DNA from: Apostichopus californicus | Lineage: Eukaryota > Echinodermata > Holothuroidea > Aspidochirotida > Stichopodidae | Direction: 5' to 3' | Length of the DNA stretch: 64,000 bases | Assembly: GCA_020650975.1 (NCBI GenBank) | Contig: JAIPMN010000470.1 | Location: forward strand, 1 to 64,000 | Part shown: positions 49,097 to 61,288 of the stretch, in pieces | Layout of the letters: each line of letters starts with the position of its first letter | Position numbering within the stretch: the first letter of the stretch is position 1 | Program-made: the position numbers and the translations under genes | Notes under the pieces: generated by a model | Told to the model about the DNA's origin: nothing | Database searches by the model: none | The model's input: the letters and a program-made list of their open reading frames with translations, nothing else

Positions 49097-51031
49097 ATAA
49101 TTAAGGTTAAGTATGATTGTTGAAATTTTGTGTCCTTTAATAACCCTGTTCACATTAAATACAATTATAGAATACAATGCACAGTTATAAAGAAGGGTGT
49201 GTGACCAATTTAAACACTAAATGTAAACAAAAAATGTTTTTCTTTCTGCCAGTGCCTTGTCTACAGTCTTACAGTATACAAAGATGCCAAAAACATGTTT
49301 TACTCAGGTACTGTGTTTTTTATGCACTGCATAAGTGGAAATTTGAGAAATTTTGAGAGTATTAATGAGTGGTTTTTGCACGAGTAATGTGATACTGTGA
49401 ATTTGGAATAAAATGTTTCTAAAGATTGAATGAAGAGTGTTTCTAAAACATTATATAATTAAAGCAAAGAGGGGGGGGGGGAATAAATAATGCAGTGACT
49501 TCATGCCTTGCCAGATTTTCTGGTTTGTGAAACACCAATTTGGTCTCGTTGGTTCATCAATATTTTTACCTGTGGAGGTGTGAACACGTTATTAACGTGA
49601 TAGTGGACTCTTGTACACATGTGCTGTTTTATCTAAGCAAACTTCAAACTATCCCTACTCCCTAACTAGGCGATAATGAGGTTGAGTGAAAATAAATGTC
49701 CTCCTTTTTAAGCTACAAACCTAATACTGGGTAAATTTCTGTATTGACTCTGCAATGTAGCCTTAAGCTGGCTCATTCAATAAACTCATTTTGGTTTATC
49801 AAGCTATATAGCCTACATTAATGCAACATATACTACAAATTTGTATGGATTCCATGAATAATATTTTGTCAGTCAAAAAACTCTCTTAACTTTGAGTTTG
49901 CATGAAAAACACCATGCTACCTTGTTCAATACAGTACAAAGTCAATAAACTAAGGAAAGAATAACCTGGCCGATGATGTGCTCTTATGTTTTTTGTTTTT
50001 TTCCCTCCCCCTTCTTCTCTTTGAAATAACATTGTACACACTGACCTATGGATGCTTTCTCTAGTTCTTCCTGCTAAAATTTGAAATGGAAACTTGATCC
50101 TGAGTAATATTGAAGGAATTTACATATCTACATAACCATTAATAATCAACCTGGTTTCATGCTCTCTCTCATTAAATATAATGTAAACTCATTATTTTGT
50201 ATTATTAGCATTGCATTGGATTCTAAATATATTGTGACCTAGCGGTTTACCTAGTTTATATTTACTTTTTCTGTATAATAGTTAATACAGCCATATAGTC
50301 ATGGTAATGAAGGACATTGTTATGGTATTGTGGTGTTTCAATGTTATATTGAAAATTAACAAAGGCCAATGGAGAATGGATTGCTTGGGAGTTCTATGAG
50401 TGTATAGTTGTATTAACATGGCACTGCCATTCAATGAAATCAAGCTGTGTGATTTTTGGATTGTGCCTATTAACCCAACTCTGTAAAACACACATTTGGT
50501 CTTTAATTCTTCCTACATGGATGAACCTTACAAGTTAATTCTACAGTAGGACACTTTATCTGAAGTCTAATACAGTGGTGGACTTTGAACCCCCTAAAAG
50601 AAAATTAACCATCACCTTAGTAATCAGGAGGCCATTTTCTATGTGTATAGAAGTTTAATGAAATATATATATTATTAAAAAAATCTCTTTTCAGTAGTTT
50701 TGGACACTGTTTTTTTGTCTCTCATTGTTTTATTTGCTTTAACAATTTTTTCCCCTGTTTTTCTGCTTTGACTGTGTTTTTTCACCACTCTTCCTCTCTC
50801 TATCTCGGTTTTCAATTCAGTTTTATTCTTGAGCAAAACCGCTGCTCAGATTACGATCAGTTGAAACACTGCAGCGAGTTTATTTTGTGACTATACAGAG
50901 TAATGTTAGAGTTACATACTTGTAGGTTAGTGTGTGCTCAAGTCATACTGTTCTTGCCAGCAGTCGAATGAAATAAACACTAGCGGAGAGTTTATGGAGG
51001 ATGATGGAGAGGAAAATAAGAGTATGATGAA

Positions 51032-51052
51032 GAAAGAGAGAGAGAGAGAGAG
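51032..51052. repeat. (GA)n microsatellite
   Basis: An AGAGAGAGAGAGAGAG run inside WDR20 intron 1. It is part of a 67-codon chance frame. Confidence 0.8.
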
Positions 51053-54000
51053 TACTGTAATGGTAGACAGCTCTCTTTGGAGTTCTTGTGAGCTCACTGG
51101 AAATGCAACTAAGGGAAATTCATATATAATTCAGTAGCAGATTGGAAAAGAAGTGAAGCTCTGTTACCATACTACGTGTAAGGTACAACATCAAAATCCT
51201 CAATCATCAAGCAGATTTGAGTTTCTGTGTTATTCTTAGTTTTCAATTTTTTTTTGGGGGGGGGGGAGGAATCAGAAAGGTCAACTTTAATGAAGAAGAA
51301 AATGGTTTTAACATAAAGGTAGATCTTCACAGAGCCATTATGAAACAGTCTCTCACAAAATGTGTGGTCAAGAGCTTAATTTCTTTCAAGGATATTAAAG
51401 GTTTCTTTCTTTCTCTCCATTTTGTTCATGTTTCGGTTCTTTCTAACCTTTAAATTAAATATTTATGCTCATTTTTAGTAGCTTGTTAAATAATTGTACA
51501 TATACAATGTAGGCCAAGTCTAAGCTAATCCCCGCGTTTCGTATGGGATATTCAGAGACCTTAAAGTGCTGTTTTTTTCGGGTTAAAGAGGCTTTTCACA
51601 ATTTTAAATATTACTTACTGGAGTTACTGAAAATATTGTATGCAAAGTTTAGCTTCATTGTCCATTAATTAAAGATTTCCCATATAAGATTGCAACATTT
51701 CTAATTCTGAATATTAATTAATTTAGATACAAAATGTCCCATATCAAAAACTAGTTAATGATTCTGGTTAATTTGGCTATATGCCATGCCCACATTACAC
51801 ATATTTAAAAAAATGAAATTGAATCATTGACTGTAGACTTTTAGCTTCAATTAAGACACCAAACATTTGCAGATAATACTAAAATTGAACACTAAATAAA
51901 ATAACACTAAATTTAACAACTACGGGGACTTTATCTTAGATCTGCCCTATACCAGAACTACAGACAATTACATATTAATTGAGAAACTATACAAAACAAA
52001 AAGCTTCTAAAGGGAAATAGCTCAGTAAAATATTAACAGAAGCATCAATGAACATAGTGTTACTCACATGGTGAATAGAATAAGGAACCTTCAAGGTGGC
52101 ATACTATACAACAAAAAATGTAAGCAAGAAATTTAATGACACAACATACATTAGATCAAAATACAAACATGGATGCAATATTGACTTGAAGTTGTGTTAT
52201 GTTTCACAACCCTGCTGCTGAATGCTGTTACCATAATGGAGAAAGCTGTGGTTTTATGGTACTAGTGAACTCCTCTTGTGCTGGTATAGTGTGGGAATGT
52301 ATGTATGTATTTAGTGTGACACACACCCAAACAGTTGTTTTGAAACTACATTCAATTAGCGGTTTCCTGATGGTACTGTATTCTTCTCATGTATCCAGGG
52401 ACTGCTGTATGTAGTTGCAGTGAAGGGTTATATTGGTACCAGCTATTTAATGACTGAGACGTGATTCCTAGAGCTGGTGAAATCTGCTATTAAAAGCTGT
52501 ACTTGTGTGTCTGTGTTGACATTGCCACTGTCTGCTGGTACCATAGTGGATCGTAGAAGTGACAACATCATAGATCTGTCTCGTTAGTGGACACTAAGAA
52601 CAGATCCTAGATCTTAAAAAGGAGTGTGTGGTCCTGTGGTCTTTGAAGCAGAGTCCCATGTAGTTTGCCCCTCCCCCTCCCACCTCCACCCCCCAAAAAA
52701 TGGGCATGAAATTTTGCATTGTGGTTAATATTTAGGTTTATAATTCAATTAAAAAGAAAGTTTTGCTAACAACTACTCTGTCATTTCTGTCATAGTTAAA
52801 AAAAAAAGGATGTGGGGGTATGTGGGGGCGATGGGGGGGGGGATGGGGAGGGGGAATGGTGAGAGGGCAGTATACTCCTGGGATGCTTGCCAGCTACTAG
52901 TTAGATTACAGAGATGTAGTTATTAGTGTGCAACTCTCATATCTATTTGGTCACACACCAAGTTTCAACCCAATATATACTAAAAGCAGCTTTAATTAGG
53001 ATATTGAGAAATGAGGGGTGTTTGTCTGCTGCAAGTGAGTCAATGATTTATTGCTCGTAAATTTTATAATACAATATACACTTTCAGAGCTCTTTAATAT
53101 ATAATGTACATAATATTGCCTATTCACGGGAGTATGTACCATATTTCCTTCAGTGTTGTGGTCTTGTCAGTCATTGGGTACAAAACTTCCCTGTGGCCCG
53201 CAAGATCTATTTTGCGCCCACCTCTGAGTATTAAATATTCTTTAATCAAATTACAGAAGTATCCTGCCCTTGTTGCTTGCTTTCTTTAACATTTCCTTGA
53301 TAGCTCTCAAACAGGATCACAAAGTACTCTTATGTACATGTCACTATGTAAACTGAATGGATACATGTGCTGTGGTAAATGAACTTTGTGCAGACATGTA
53401 ACAGGATATCAATTTGTAACATATATGAAAGCATAAGCATTTAGAAGGTATTGTCTATATCAATGTTGAAAACAAATATTTGTTATGAAGCCAACCAGCT
53501 TGTGATAATGATACACATATCAGCTAGAATATTTTCTGGATTTAAGTTGTTACTTCTTGTACTTGATAAAACCTTAAATAGGGTTATCGTAAATGTTGGC
53601 CATTTCAACGCAAAGTGTCTAAAAAGTCAAAATAAATGTCATTCATGTTGTTGAAACATAAGCGTCTTAGCATTTTACTAACAGCCTCAGATTAGTTCTC
53701 CTCCCCCAGACCTCCTTTTTCTTAAATTTAACACTACTCAATTATAAGAACTTTCTTAGTCTTTGTGCAGCTTTTAGCGTACTAAAATGTGTAAGAATAT
53801 TGTCTGTATTTTACTTCTTTTTTTTTTTTATTATATGGGATGGTGTTTTATCGTACTTTCTTTTGCATACTGTAGTTGTTCATTATTCATCCAATCAGCT
53901 GATATCTGTCAGTTCTTCAGAGATACATGTTTCTCTTTTAGCTTTTATTTGGTAGTAACACTACATTGTAGCTGTGACTGCTCCTCTGTAACCTCTGACC

Positions 54001-55614
54001 AAACTGTCCATAACCCCATGTCATGTGATTATCATGTGAAAAGGGGATGTTGATAAACTTCAGTTAGATTACCTCAATTTTATGTGTTCACTAAACATTG
54101 ACAAGCATTACTTCCGAAATGAACTTAAATTTAAGTTGCTTCCTTGCTTACTCATAACATCAGCTCTATAAACTGTAAACATTGAAACAATTAGTAGGCA
54201 CATTACAGATTACTATTCAGCACGTAACAGTTGCACTTTGAAATAATCAACATGTCTGCAGTGGTCACAAATCTGCCAATAGTGAACATTATCAACAAAT
54301 TCTCTATCTTACAGTACCAGTTAATAATTTGAACCGATGGAGAATTACTTATTGTATGTGATCGTATATATCATACAAAGTTTTAATTACATGCTGAGTG
54401 AAATAACAATACATTATTACAGAAGTTCTGTTTAGTGACACACTAGTCTATTGTTATGGTAGTGCCCAGTAGCTAATAGCTGTGGTACTGTATGGTGTGA
54501 ATAAACATATAACCTGTACAAGTTTATTGTATGAACCGGTTGAGCATTACTCATTGTTACTACATACAAGTTCAATGCTATGATGAGTTTTACTACAAGA
54601 TGACAGTAACCAGGTGACATACAAGTACATTGTACTACAGTAGTAGTGCTTAGTAGCTACGGTGGTTTAACATTAAAGGTGTATATATAAATATATGTCT
54701 CTTGTACAAGTTTGATATATTTTAGTTTTAACCCTGTCAGTAGCTAAAACCATATATAGTACAGTCTGTAGGGTGCTTTAAGAATTTACAATTGAACAAA
54801 GTGGTGTTCTCATGATTAGAAGCCATTAAGAACAATGGCTTATTGCATACATGCCGTACATACTGTATATGAGATTAATTACAAAGTTCAATCATGCAGT
54901 GAGTGTTATTATATCATCAGAAACATTACAAGTAATAAAAACTAAGTATGTTGTACTTAGTAATATCTTGTATTTAATGTATGGATACAGGAATAGTTGC
55001 AATTATCATTGATCAATTGTACTAAACCTCATTGCTGGGAACTATTTTGAAATAGTACTTAAATGTAGTTGTTAAGGGTTGAGGTCAAAGGTCAATGAAG
55101 ATCCATTCCATCATAGATGAGATCTGCAACTCCATGGATTCCCATTTGGTTATATATTGTAATGTACACTGTTACACCAGGCCACTTTCAATGTTGCGTC
55201 TAAGTTTCAAGCTTCTTATTCAGTTGTGATGTATAGGTTTAACGATTAATTGGACCATATATGTGCAGTGGTTTGTTCACAGCAAGCTTTAAAAGTCATC
55301 AACTTTGGAGAATCTGCTGGTAATTCAATCAAACATAACTAAAAGTTAGGGAATACTTGATGCAGGCATTCAGAATTTTAACCAGGTATAGATTTGTCCC
55401 AGATGGTTTGTTGATCACAGTTAATCAAGCTTTGTTGCACAAAATAGAAGTAAAGGATAAAACCCTGTCTAATGGTTTAACCATATAATGCTAAATATGA
55501 ATATATATGCTTACGTGTTCTGCCTTAGTACAGAATCTCTTCGAGTAATATGGATAATAATCTTTCTTTAGTTTCAGCTTATTTAATGTCTTATTTCTTT
55601 CTTTTATTTTATAG

Positions 55615-55800
55615 GCAGCAGATTTAACCAAACCATCAGATAAACGGACGTACAAAGGCAGCACATTGCCAACATGTCACGACTTCAATCAACTCACAGC
55701 TAGCCCTAAAGGAGTGTATCTAATCGTTGGATTCTCGGCTGGTCAAGTCCAGCTCATCGATCCAATTGGACGAGAGATCAGCAAGATATTTAACGAGGAG
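55615..55800 (+). CDS. WDR20: WDR20, coding exon 2
   Basis: Codes residues 83-144 in phase 0 after a TTTTATAG acceptor. It reads AADLTKPSDKRTYKGS, then LPTCHDFNQLTA, LIVGFSAGQVQLIDPI and SKIFNEE. Human WDR20 has AADLSKPIDKRIYKGT, QPTCHDFNHLTA, LLVGFSAGQVQLIDPI and SKLFNEE. It ends GAG|GTAAAA, and the unspliced frame would stop after 19 further codons. It covers the first full WD40 blade. Confidence 0.97.
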
Positions 55801-57581
55801 GTAAAAGAGGCTTCCATATTAGTTGGTGTAAATCATTCTAGTGATTGTAAACTCTGAGGAGTAAAAGAGAGAGAGAGGTTGGAAAGATTTACGGTGGAGC
55901 ACAGACCCATCAAGTCCATTTCATTGTTGCCTGGGGATATTTATTGTTATCCTCCAATATGAGACTTCATTATTTCTTCTCCTCCTCATTGGGGGGTGAA
56001 TTTTTTCCATCCAAGATATATGAGTTTATAATCCAAGAGACCAAGGTGGTGATGATGTTGATGATGATGGAATATGCATAGGCTCATGTGATGTCAGCTG
56101 TGCTTACTGTTCAAAGGTTAAGTCTCAGGTTTACGTATATGTCGTATATGTCGAAGATACCTTCAATGTGAATGTTAGCATTTGTTGAAACTCTGAAGTG
56201 TGTGCGTGTGAGGTTAGATTGTATGTGGTTTGTATTTGTGTATATTTTGATGCTATTGAGCAATATTTAGATCAAACGATCATAGTTCTGTCTAGAGTAT
56301 GGATTTATTTCACCCGACAAAAGTTAAGTAGTAAATAGTCGTTCATGATTTTCAGTTAATGTGGACTTTGAACTGATTTGTGCTTCGCAGTTTTGTCAGC
56401 AGTGTAGTTAATCATGGGATTAATGAAAATCAAATTTCTCCCAATTCCTAACCTTTTTTTTTTTAAATTATTTAAAAAGGTAACTTGATGGATTTATATG
56501 GTGCTTTACCTCTTCTAAAAATTAATTTTGCCCTTCTTGATGGGATAAGCATGTTTGGTGCCTTAAACAATGAAAATGGAAGGCAGATAAAGTCCTAAAT
56601 CTCTTTGGTATTACCATTGGTATTCAACAGAATTGTTTGGCAGCATGCTTCCTCATTTGGCTTCATTGTGGGTGAGGAGTTCAACTGTTTCCCAGTAATA
56701 AAGTCTTCTTTCACTCCATCCAAGATGCTGACCAAACTTGGCGAGCTGCTTAAAATTCAAAATTCTTCTGTGTAAAACTTTCCATTAACTTACTGTTCGT
56801 GACTTCACTTCCTCCTGTCTATTTATGAATCGATAAATATGATATCTCTGATTCATCAATCCTTACTTTTAATATGCAAAAGTCATTTCCACTGGAAAGA
56901 AAACGTCCATTTTCTTTTGCTTTGTTCAGTCAATTACTAATGGGTATGTTAATGACAGGTTTACCTGTTTGCTTTTAAATGTTTATAAAGGGAACAGCTA
57001 AGTAGGGACAGTCCAATTTGAGTTCATATTGTATGCTGCTCTTGAGGAGTTCTCTATAAATAAAGAGGAAAGGGAACAGATGAAGACAAGTAAAGACTGT
57101 ACATTATGATTTGAGTGCTTCCAAAAACAACAGGTAATTGAAAAATATCAGTGAGACGAGGTAAAAGGAAGTCAGAAGACAGGTATATGGTGCTGCATCA
57201 ATTGAGTAAATACCCGCACAATGAGTGACTGCCTAGTATGTGCTGTCAACATCAGGGCTTGGTGCAAAGTGATTTGTTTATGTGTTGTGAAATTGACATG
57301 AAATTTGTGAAATGTCAAAGCATACTGAATACAAGTACGGATGAAAACAAATTTGTTAATCCGTTCGAGTTAACCCGGGACTTGTTCTTTGATTTTGAAA
57401 TGCATTTCAAAATCAGTCGATGTAATACGTTGATTCTGTAATGGAAGTATCGTCACTCATTTGTTTCCAAAACAAGATAGTTAATATATCAGAGCAGTCA
57501 TTCAATACACTTCTTGGTGTTCTCAATATTACAAAGAACTAACAAACGATGTTGATTCACACCTTTTTTTTTAAATTTCAG
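55801..57581 (+). other. WDR20 intron 2 (1.8 kb)
   Basis: GT-AG intron ending in a long T-rich acceptor (CCTTTTTTTTTAAATTTCAG). No other feature was recognised inside. Confidence 0.88.
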
Positions 57582-58733
57582 AGACAAATTGAAAAGTCCA
57601 AAGTGACCACCCTGAGATGGGTGCCGGGGACGGAGCACATGTTCCTAGCGACGCATTTCAGCGGTAGCATGTACCTGTACAATGACGAGTTGGAACCGGT
57701 GTCCACCCCTCCAATCTATCAGATTCTTAAGCAGGGAGAGGATTATGCTGTTTTAACCTGTAAGAGCAAAGTCCCAAGAAATCCTGTGCAGAGATGGGTA
57801 ATTGGAGAGGGAGCCCTCCATGAGTTTGCATTCTCAAACGACACTCAATACGTAGCGACTGTATCCCACGATGGGTTTATGCGTGTGTTCCATTATGACT
57901 CCATGGAGAAATACGGCTCAATGAAGAGCTACTTTGGTGGCCTTCTATGTGTCTGTTGGAGCCCTGATGATAAGTACATTGTGGTTGGCGGCGAGGACGA
58001 CCTCGTCACCATCTGGTCCTTTCATGAAAAGAGAGTGGTCGGGCGGGGAAGGGGCCATAATTCATGGGTCAGCGTGGTCAGTTTTGATCCTTTCACCACA
58101 GAGGTTCTTCCTCACAACATGGACGTCTATGCCAGTGATGAGGACATCAGGATAGACAACCATCGCGATAGGTCTTTCAGCAGTCACTCCAGGACTTCAG
58201 TCCATAGTACGGGGGGAGATGGTACCCCGTCAGTGTCCTACAGGTTTGGTTCGGTAGGGCAGGACACCCAGTTGTGCCTTTGGGACTTTTCTGAGGATCA
58301 GATACTTCGTTTTCAACCCAACAGGACAAGAACTAGTACCCAGATCTCTCAATCACCACAGTGCAATAATGTACCTCACAGTAAGGACTCCAATGCATCC
58401 TCCATGCACCCCGATGGAACCCAAACTCTCTCTAGTCGCCTTACCTCGCTATCACTCACGGACAAACCCAAGGACAAGAGCAAAAAAGACAGTATATCGA
58501 GAACGGCAAGGCAACAGTTCTTGAATAAAATGCACGAAACAATCATTTGTATAGGCGCCAAGGCTATGGGGACGACCATGTGCCCAAAGCTGGATGACGT
58601 CTTTAGGTTAGAGCCATTAATCACAAAGAAAATTGCCTACGACAGGTTGAGCACCCTCATCTTCAGAGAAGACTGTATAGTAACTGGCTGCCAGGAGGGT
58701 ATCATCAACACTTGGGCAAGACCAGGGAAAGTG
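57582..58733 (+). CDS. WDR20: WDR20, coding exon 3 (main WD40 exon)
   Basis: A single 1152-nt exon for residues 145-528, most of the beta-propeller. Visible blocks matching human WDR20 are KVTTLRWVPGTEHMFLATH, LKQGEDYAVLTCKSK, GEGALHEFAFSNDTQYVATV, SHDGFMRVF, MKSYFGGLLCVCWSPDDKYI, VVGGEDDLVTIWSF, HNSWVSVVSFDPFTTEV, YRFGSVGQDTQLCLWD, LEPLITKKIAYDRL and EDCIVTGCQEG. After the QLCLWD blade comes a low-complexity Ser/Thr/Gln/Lys linker (about residues 395-475), probably disordered and shorter than the human one, which explains most of the 28-residue length difference. The exon ends GKV before a GTAAGC donor. Confidence 0.98.
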
Positions 58734-61246
58734 GTAAGCTCTTTGTGATGATGTAAGCCAGAGTTGAGCCAGGGGTAAGAAGGAAGGAGGGGGGATGCAG
58801 GCAGGGGTAAGAAGGGAGGAGGTGGGGATGGAGGTAGGGGTTAGAAGGGAGGAGTTGGGGATGGAGGCAGGGGTTAGAAGGAAGGAGGTGGGGATGGAGG
58901 CAGGGGTTAGAAGGGAGGAGTTGGGGATGGAGGCAAGGGTTAGAAGGAAGGAGGTGGGGATGGAGGCAGGGGTTTGAAGGAAGGAGGTGGGGATGGAGGT
59001 AGGGGTTAGAAGGAAGTGTGGACGCAGGCAGGGGTTAGAAGGAAGGAGGTGGGGATGGAGGTAGGGGTTAGAAGGAAGGAGGTGTGGATGCAGGCAGGGG
59101 TTAGAAGGAAGGAGGTGGGGATGGAGGCAGGGGTTATTAGGAAGGAGGTGGCGATGGAGGTAGATGGAAGGAGGTGGGGATGGAGGCAGGGGTTAGAAGG
59201 AATGAGGTGGGGATGGAGGCAGGGGTTAGAAAGAAGGAGGTGGGGATGGAGGTAGGGGTTAGAAGGAAGGAGGTGGGGATTGAGGCAGGGGTTAGAGTTT
59301 TTAATGAATCCCACACCTTTACCTATCGTCATGAGAGAAGAAACGTAGGTACCTTTAGCTGTAGCTGTACCTGAGTACAACGCTGGTTATGTAGGTATAC
59401 TGAATATTTAACAGTATGTAGTACTTCACTTTGATTTTTTGCTCAGGCAGCCTTGGTTAGACGAATAAGGGAAAATGAAACGTAAGATACTCTTTCCGAT
59501 GACGGTGCTAGGGTTTTAAAGCTTTTGTTGATTACGGTCAATTTGTGGTACAAAGTAGACCCATTCATACACTGAATGTCACTCCAATGTTTATTTTCAA
59601 TCATTTGCTGGAAGACAACTGAGCAACTATCATTCATTGCAACATTCTTCACAATCACTGTTGAAGCATATTTTTGAGTTTGGCCACAAACATTTTTCTA
59701 GATGAAATTAAAAATTTTCTCAAGATAAAGACTAATTTGATCAAACTGCAACGTGGAACATTTCCAAAGTTTGGACTAGACCTTCACTACTTGAAATGAT
59801 ACTTAAAGATCTGCTTTATTAGCTGCTATTATAGTACGCTATTGCTAGGAAAAGTTTGTGATTACGTAATCGACCTGCCACGGTCCTACAGTAAATCGAC
59901 CTCAGGCTCTACAATTAGCCTGCATAGCTTCTTAACACTGTTACGCTCTTTGTGTAAACACTGTGGAAATATGTTCATGTCTACAGTGTAGTTAATCATA
60001 CAGCGTTTACACCAAGACCCTCATACAAGAAAAAGTATGTGGCAGGCGTTGCAGACTAATTGGTAAAAAGAGGTCATTTAACGAACAAGGCAGGTGGATT
60101 AAGTAATCTCAAGAAACTTTTCCATGATAGCATGCTATAGTTGGGGCCTATACAGCAGACCTTTAATATAGTCATGATAGTGAACTGCATTGGTTTGGAA
60201 ATTTGTTTAAATCTAATAATATTATAAATGAAAAATTCCAAAATTGAACACAGAAAGAAAGAAAAACTGCTTTTAAAGAAGGATCAGCTTCTATATGGAA
60301 AAACAGACATTTATGCCAATTCAAGGTCAAGAGTTTAATTTATACTGCCCGGTTAACAACACAATTATTAGCTATGAGAAAAGTCAATTTGCATCAAAGA
60401 AACAAGACAAATATCTCTCTCCACACAAGGCTAATGTTTCTCTCTGTCAGTACCTCTAAGGGATGAATTGGTGAGGTTTCTTATTTGCAAGCTTCTCTTG
60501 CCCTTTCCTAACTTGCATGCTTTAATACGGTCACTTTATCTGCTTGTCCTCATGCTGTCCTACTCGCCTAGTCTCAGTGCATGCTCTAGTCATTCACATG
60601 TAGTTATCATTCATGTAGTGTTGTAGGATTCCAGCAACTGCTAAGTAGGAAACTGATACAGTAGCTAGTCATACTGGCCTACTAACCCTTCTAGTTTGAA
60701 CGGTTGTTTAGAAGAAGCACTCCAAAAAAGGTAGTATGTGTTTTGAAGGATGCAAAGATGCCACATGGATATTTTATGGGGTAATTCAAAGGTCACAAAT
60801 TAGAAAGATAACATGTTTTTGTTATTCAGATGAGAATCTTTCAAAAATATTTACAATATGATGAGCTTTAACAGTGAACCAATGCATAGGATATCTTGGG
60901 AGATGGAAGGAAGGAAAATGTTTAGAAGTAAATGTTTGAAGGAGATAACAAAAACTAGGGAAAAATGGATGTCAAATACCAACCTTTTGAAACAAATAGT
61001 AAAATTATGATTTTAAACTCAAGGTACCACAATTATTAATGATAAAATCTGTCCTACTTTGTAAATTTTATCTATTTTACTATTTCTGTGGAAGAAATGT
61101 AGAAATGTAATTTTGGTCTCAGTTTTCACCCCTGCCGCTTCTCTTTTATCAAAGTATGGAAAAAATACATTTGACGTCGAGAATGGTATATAAACATCTT
61201 AATTTTTGTTGGTCATTTTGACAATACCCATCCTTTGTTCTTTTAG
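58734..61246 (+). other. WDR20 intron 3 (2.5 kb), with possible read-through end
   Basis: If the GTAAGC donor is not used, the frame continues VSSL and stops at 58746-58748. Most of the first 560 bp is a purine-rich minisatellite. The acceptor is TTGTTCTTTTAG at 61246. Confidence 0.75.
58772..59293 (+). repeat. G-rich minisatellite, ~32-bp unit, about 16 copies
   Basis: The unit is GGGTTAGAAGGAAGGAGGTG followed by GGGATGGAGGCA, almost pure purine on the coding strand. Variants are GGGAGGAGTTGGGG and AGGTAGGGG, plus shortened copies near 59010 and 59160. Because many units are 30-33 bp, long frames stay open on both strands (glutamate/glycine-rich plus; proline/serine/histidine-rich minus). 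These are not genes. Confidence 0.95.
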
Positions 61247-61288
61247 GGGATGTCCCAGCATGCAGCTGCATCTGGTACAGTGGTCTAG
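61247..61288 (+). CDS. WDR20: WDR20, coding exon 4 (C-terminus)
   Basis: Fourteen codons after a TTTTAG acceptor in phase 0: GMSQHAAASGTVV and TAG. The phase fits and the tail gives a compact alternative end to the propeller protein. From memory, some vertebrate WDR20-family isoforms also end in a short tail closing with GTVV, but I cannot verify that here. Residues 529-541 of the model. Confidence 0.75.
   Translation, partial: GMSQHAAASGTVV

Larger units (their letters stand above)
39830..55614 (+). other. WDR20 intron 1 (15.8 kb)
   Basis: A GT-AG intron with no exon recognised inside. It holds a palindrome-cored 42-bp minisatellite, a tRNA-like SINE (42579-42717), a tandem duplication (44341-44720), an 18-bp triplication near 45790, and two strong hairpins (48558-48590, 49011-49096), described separately. 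Minus-strand frames such as 43989-44219 have no identifiable domain. Confidence 0.85.

Noticed and set aside
58376-58624. Minus-strand frame of 82 codons opposite WDR20 exon 3, and plus-strand frame 57934-58155
   Set aside because: Shadows of the WDR20 coding exon in other frames.
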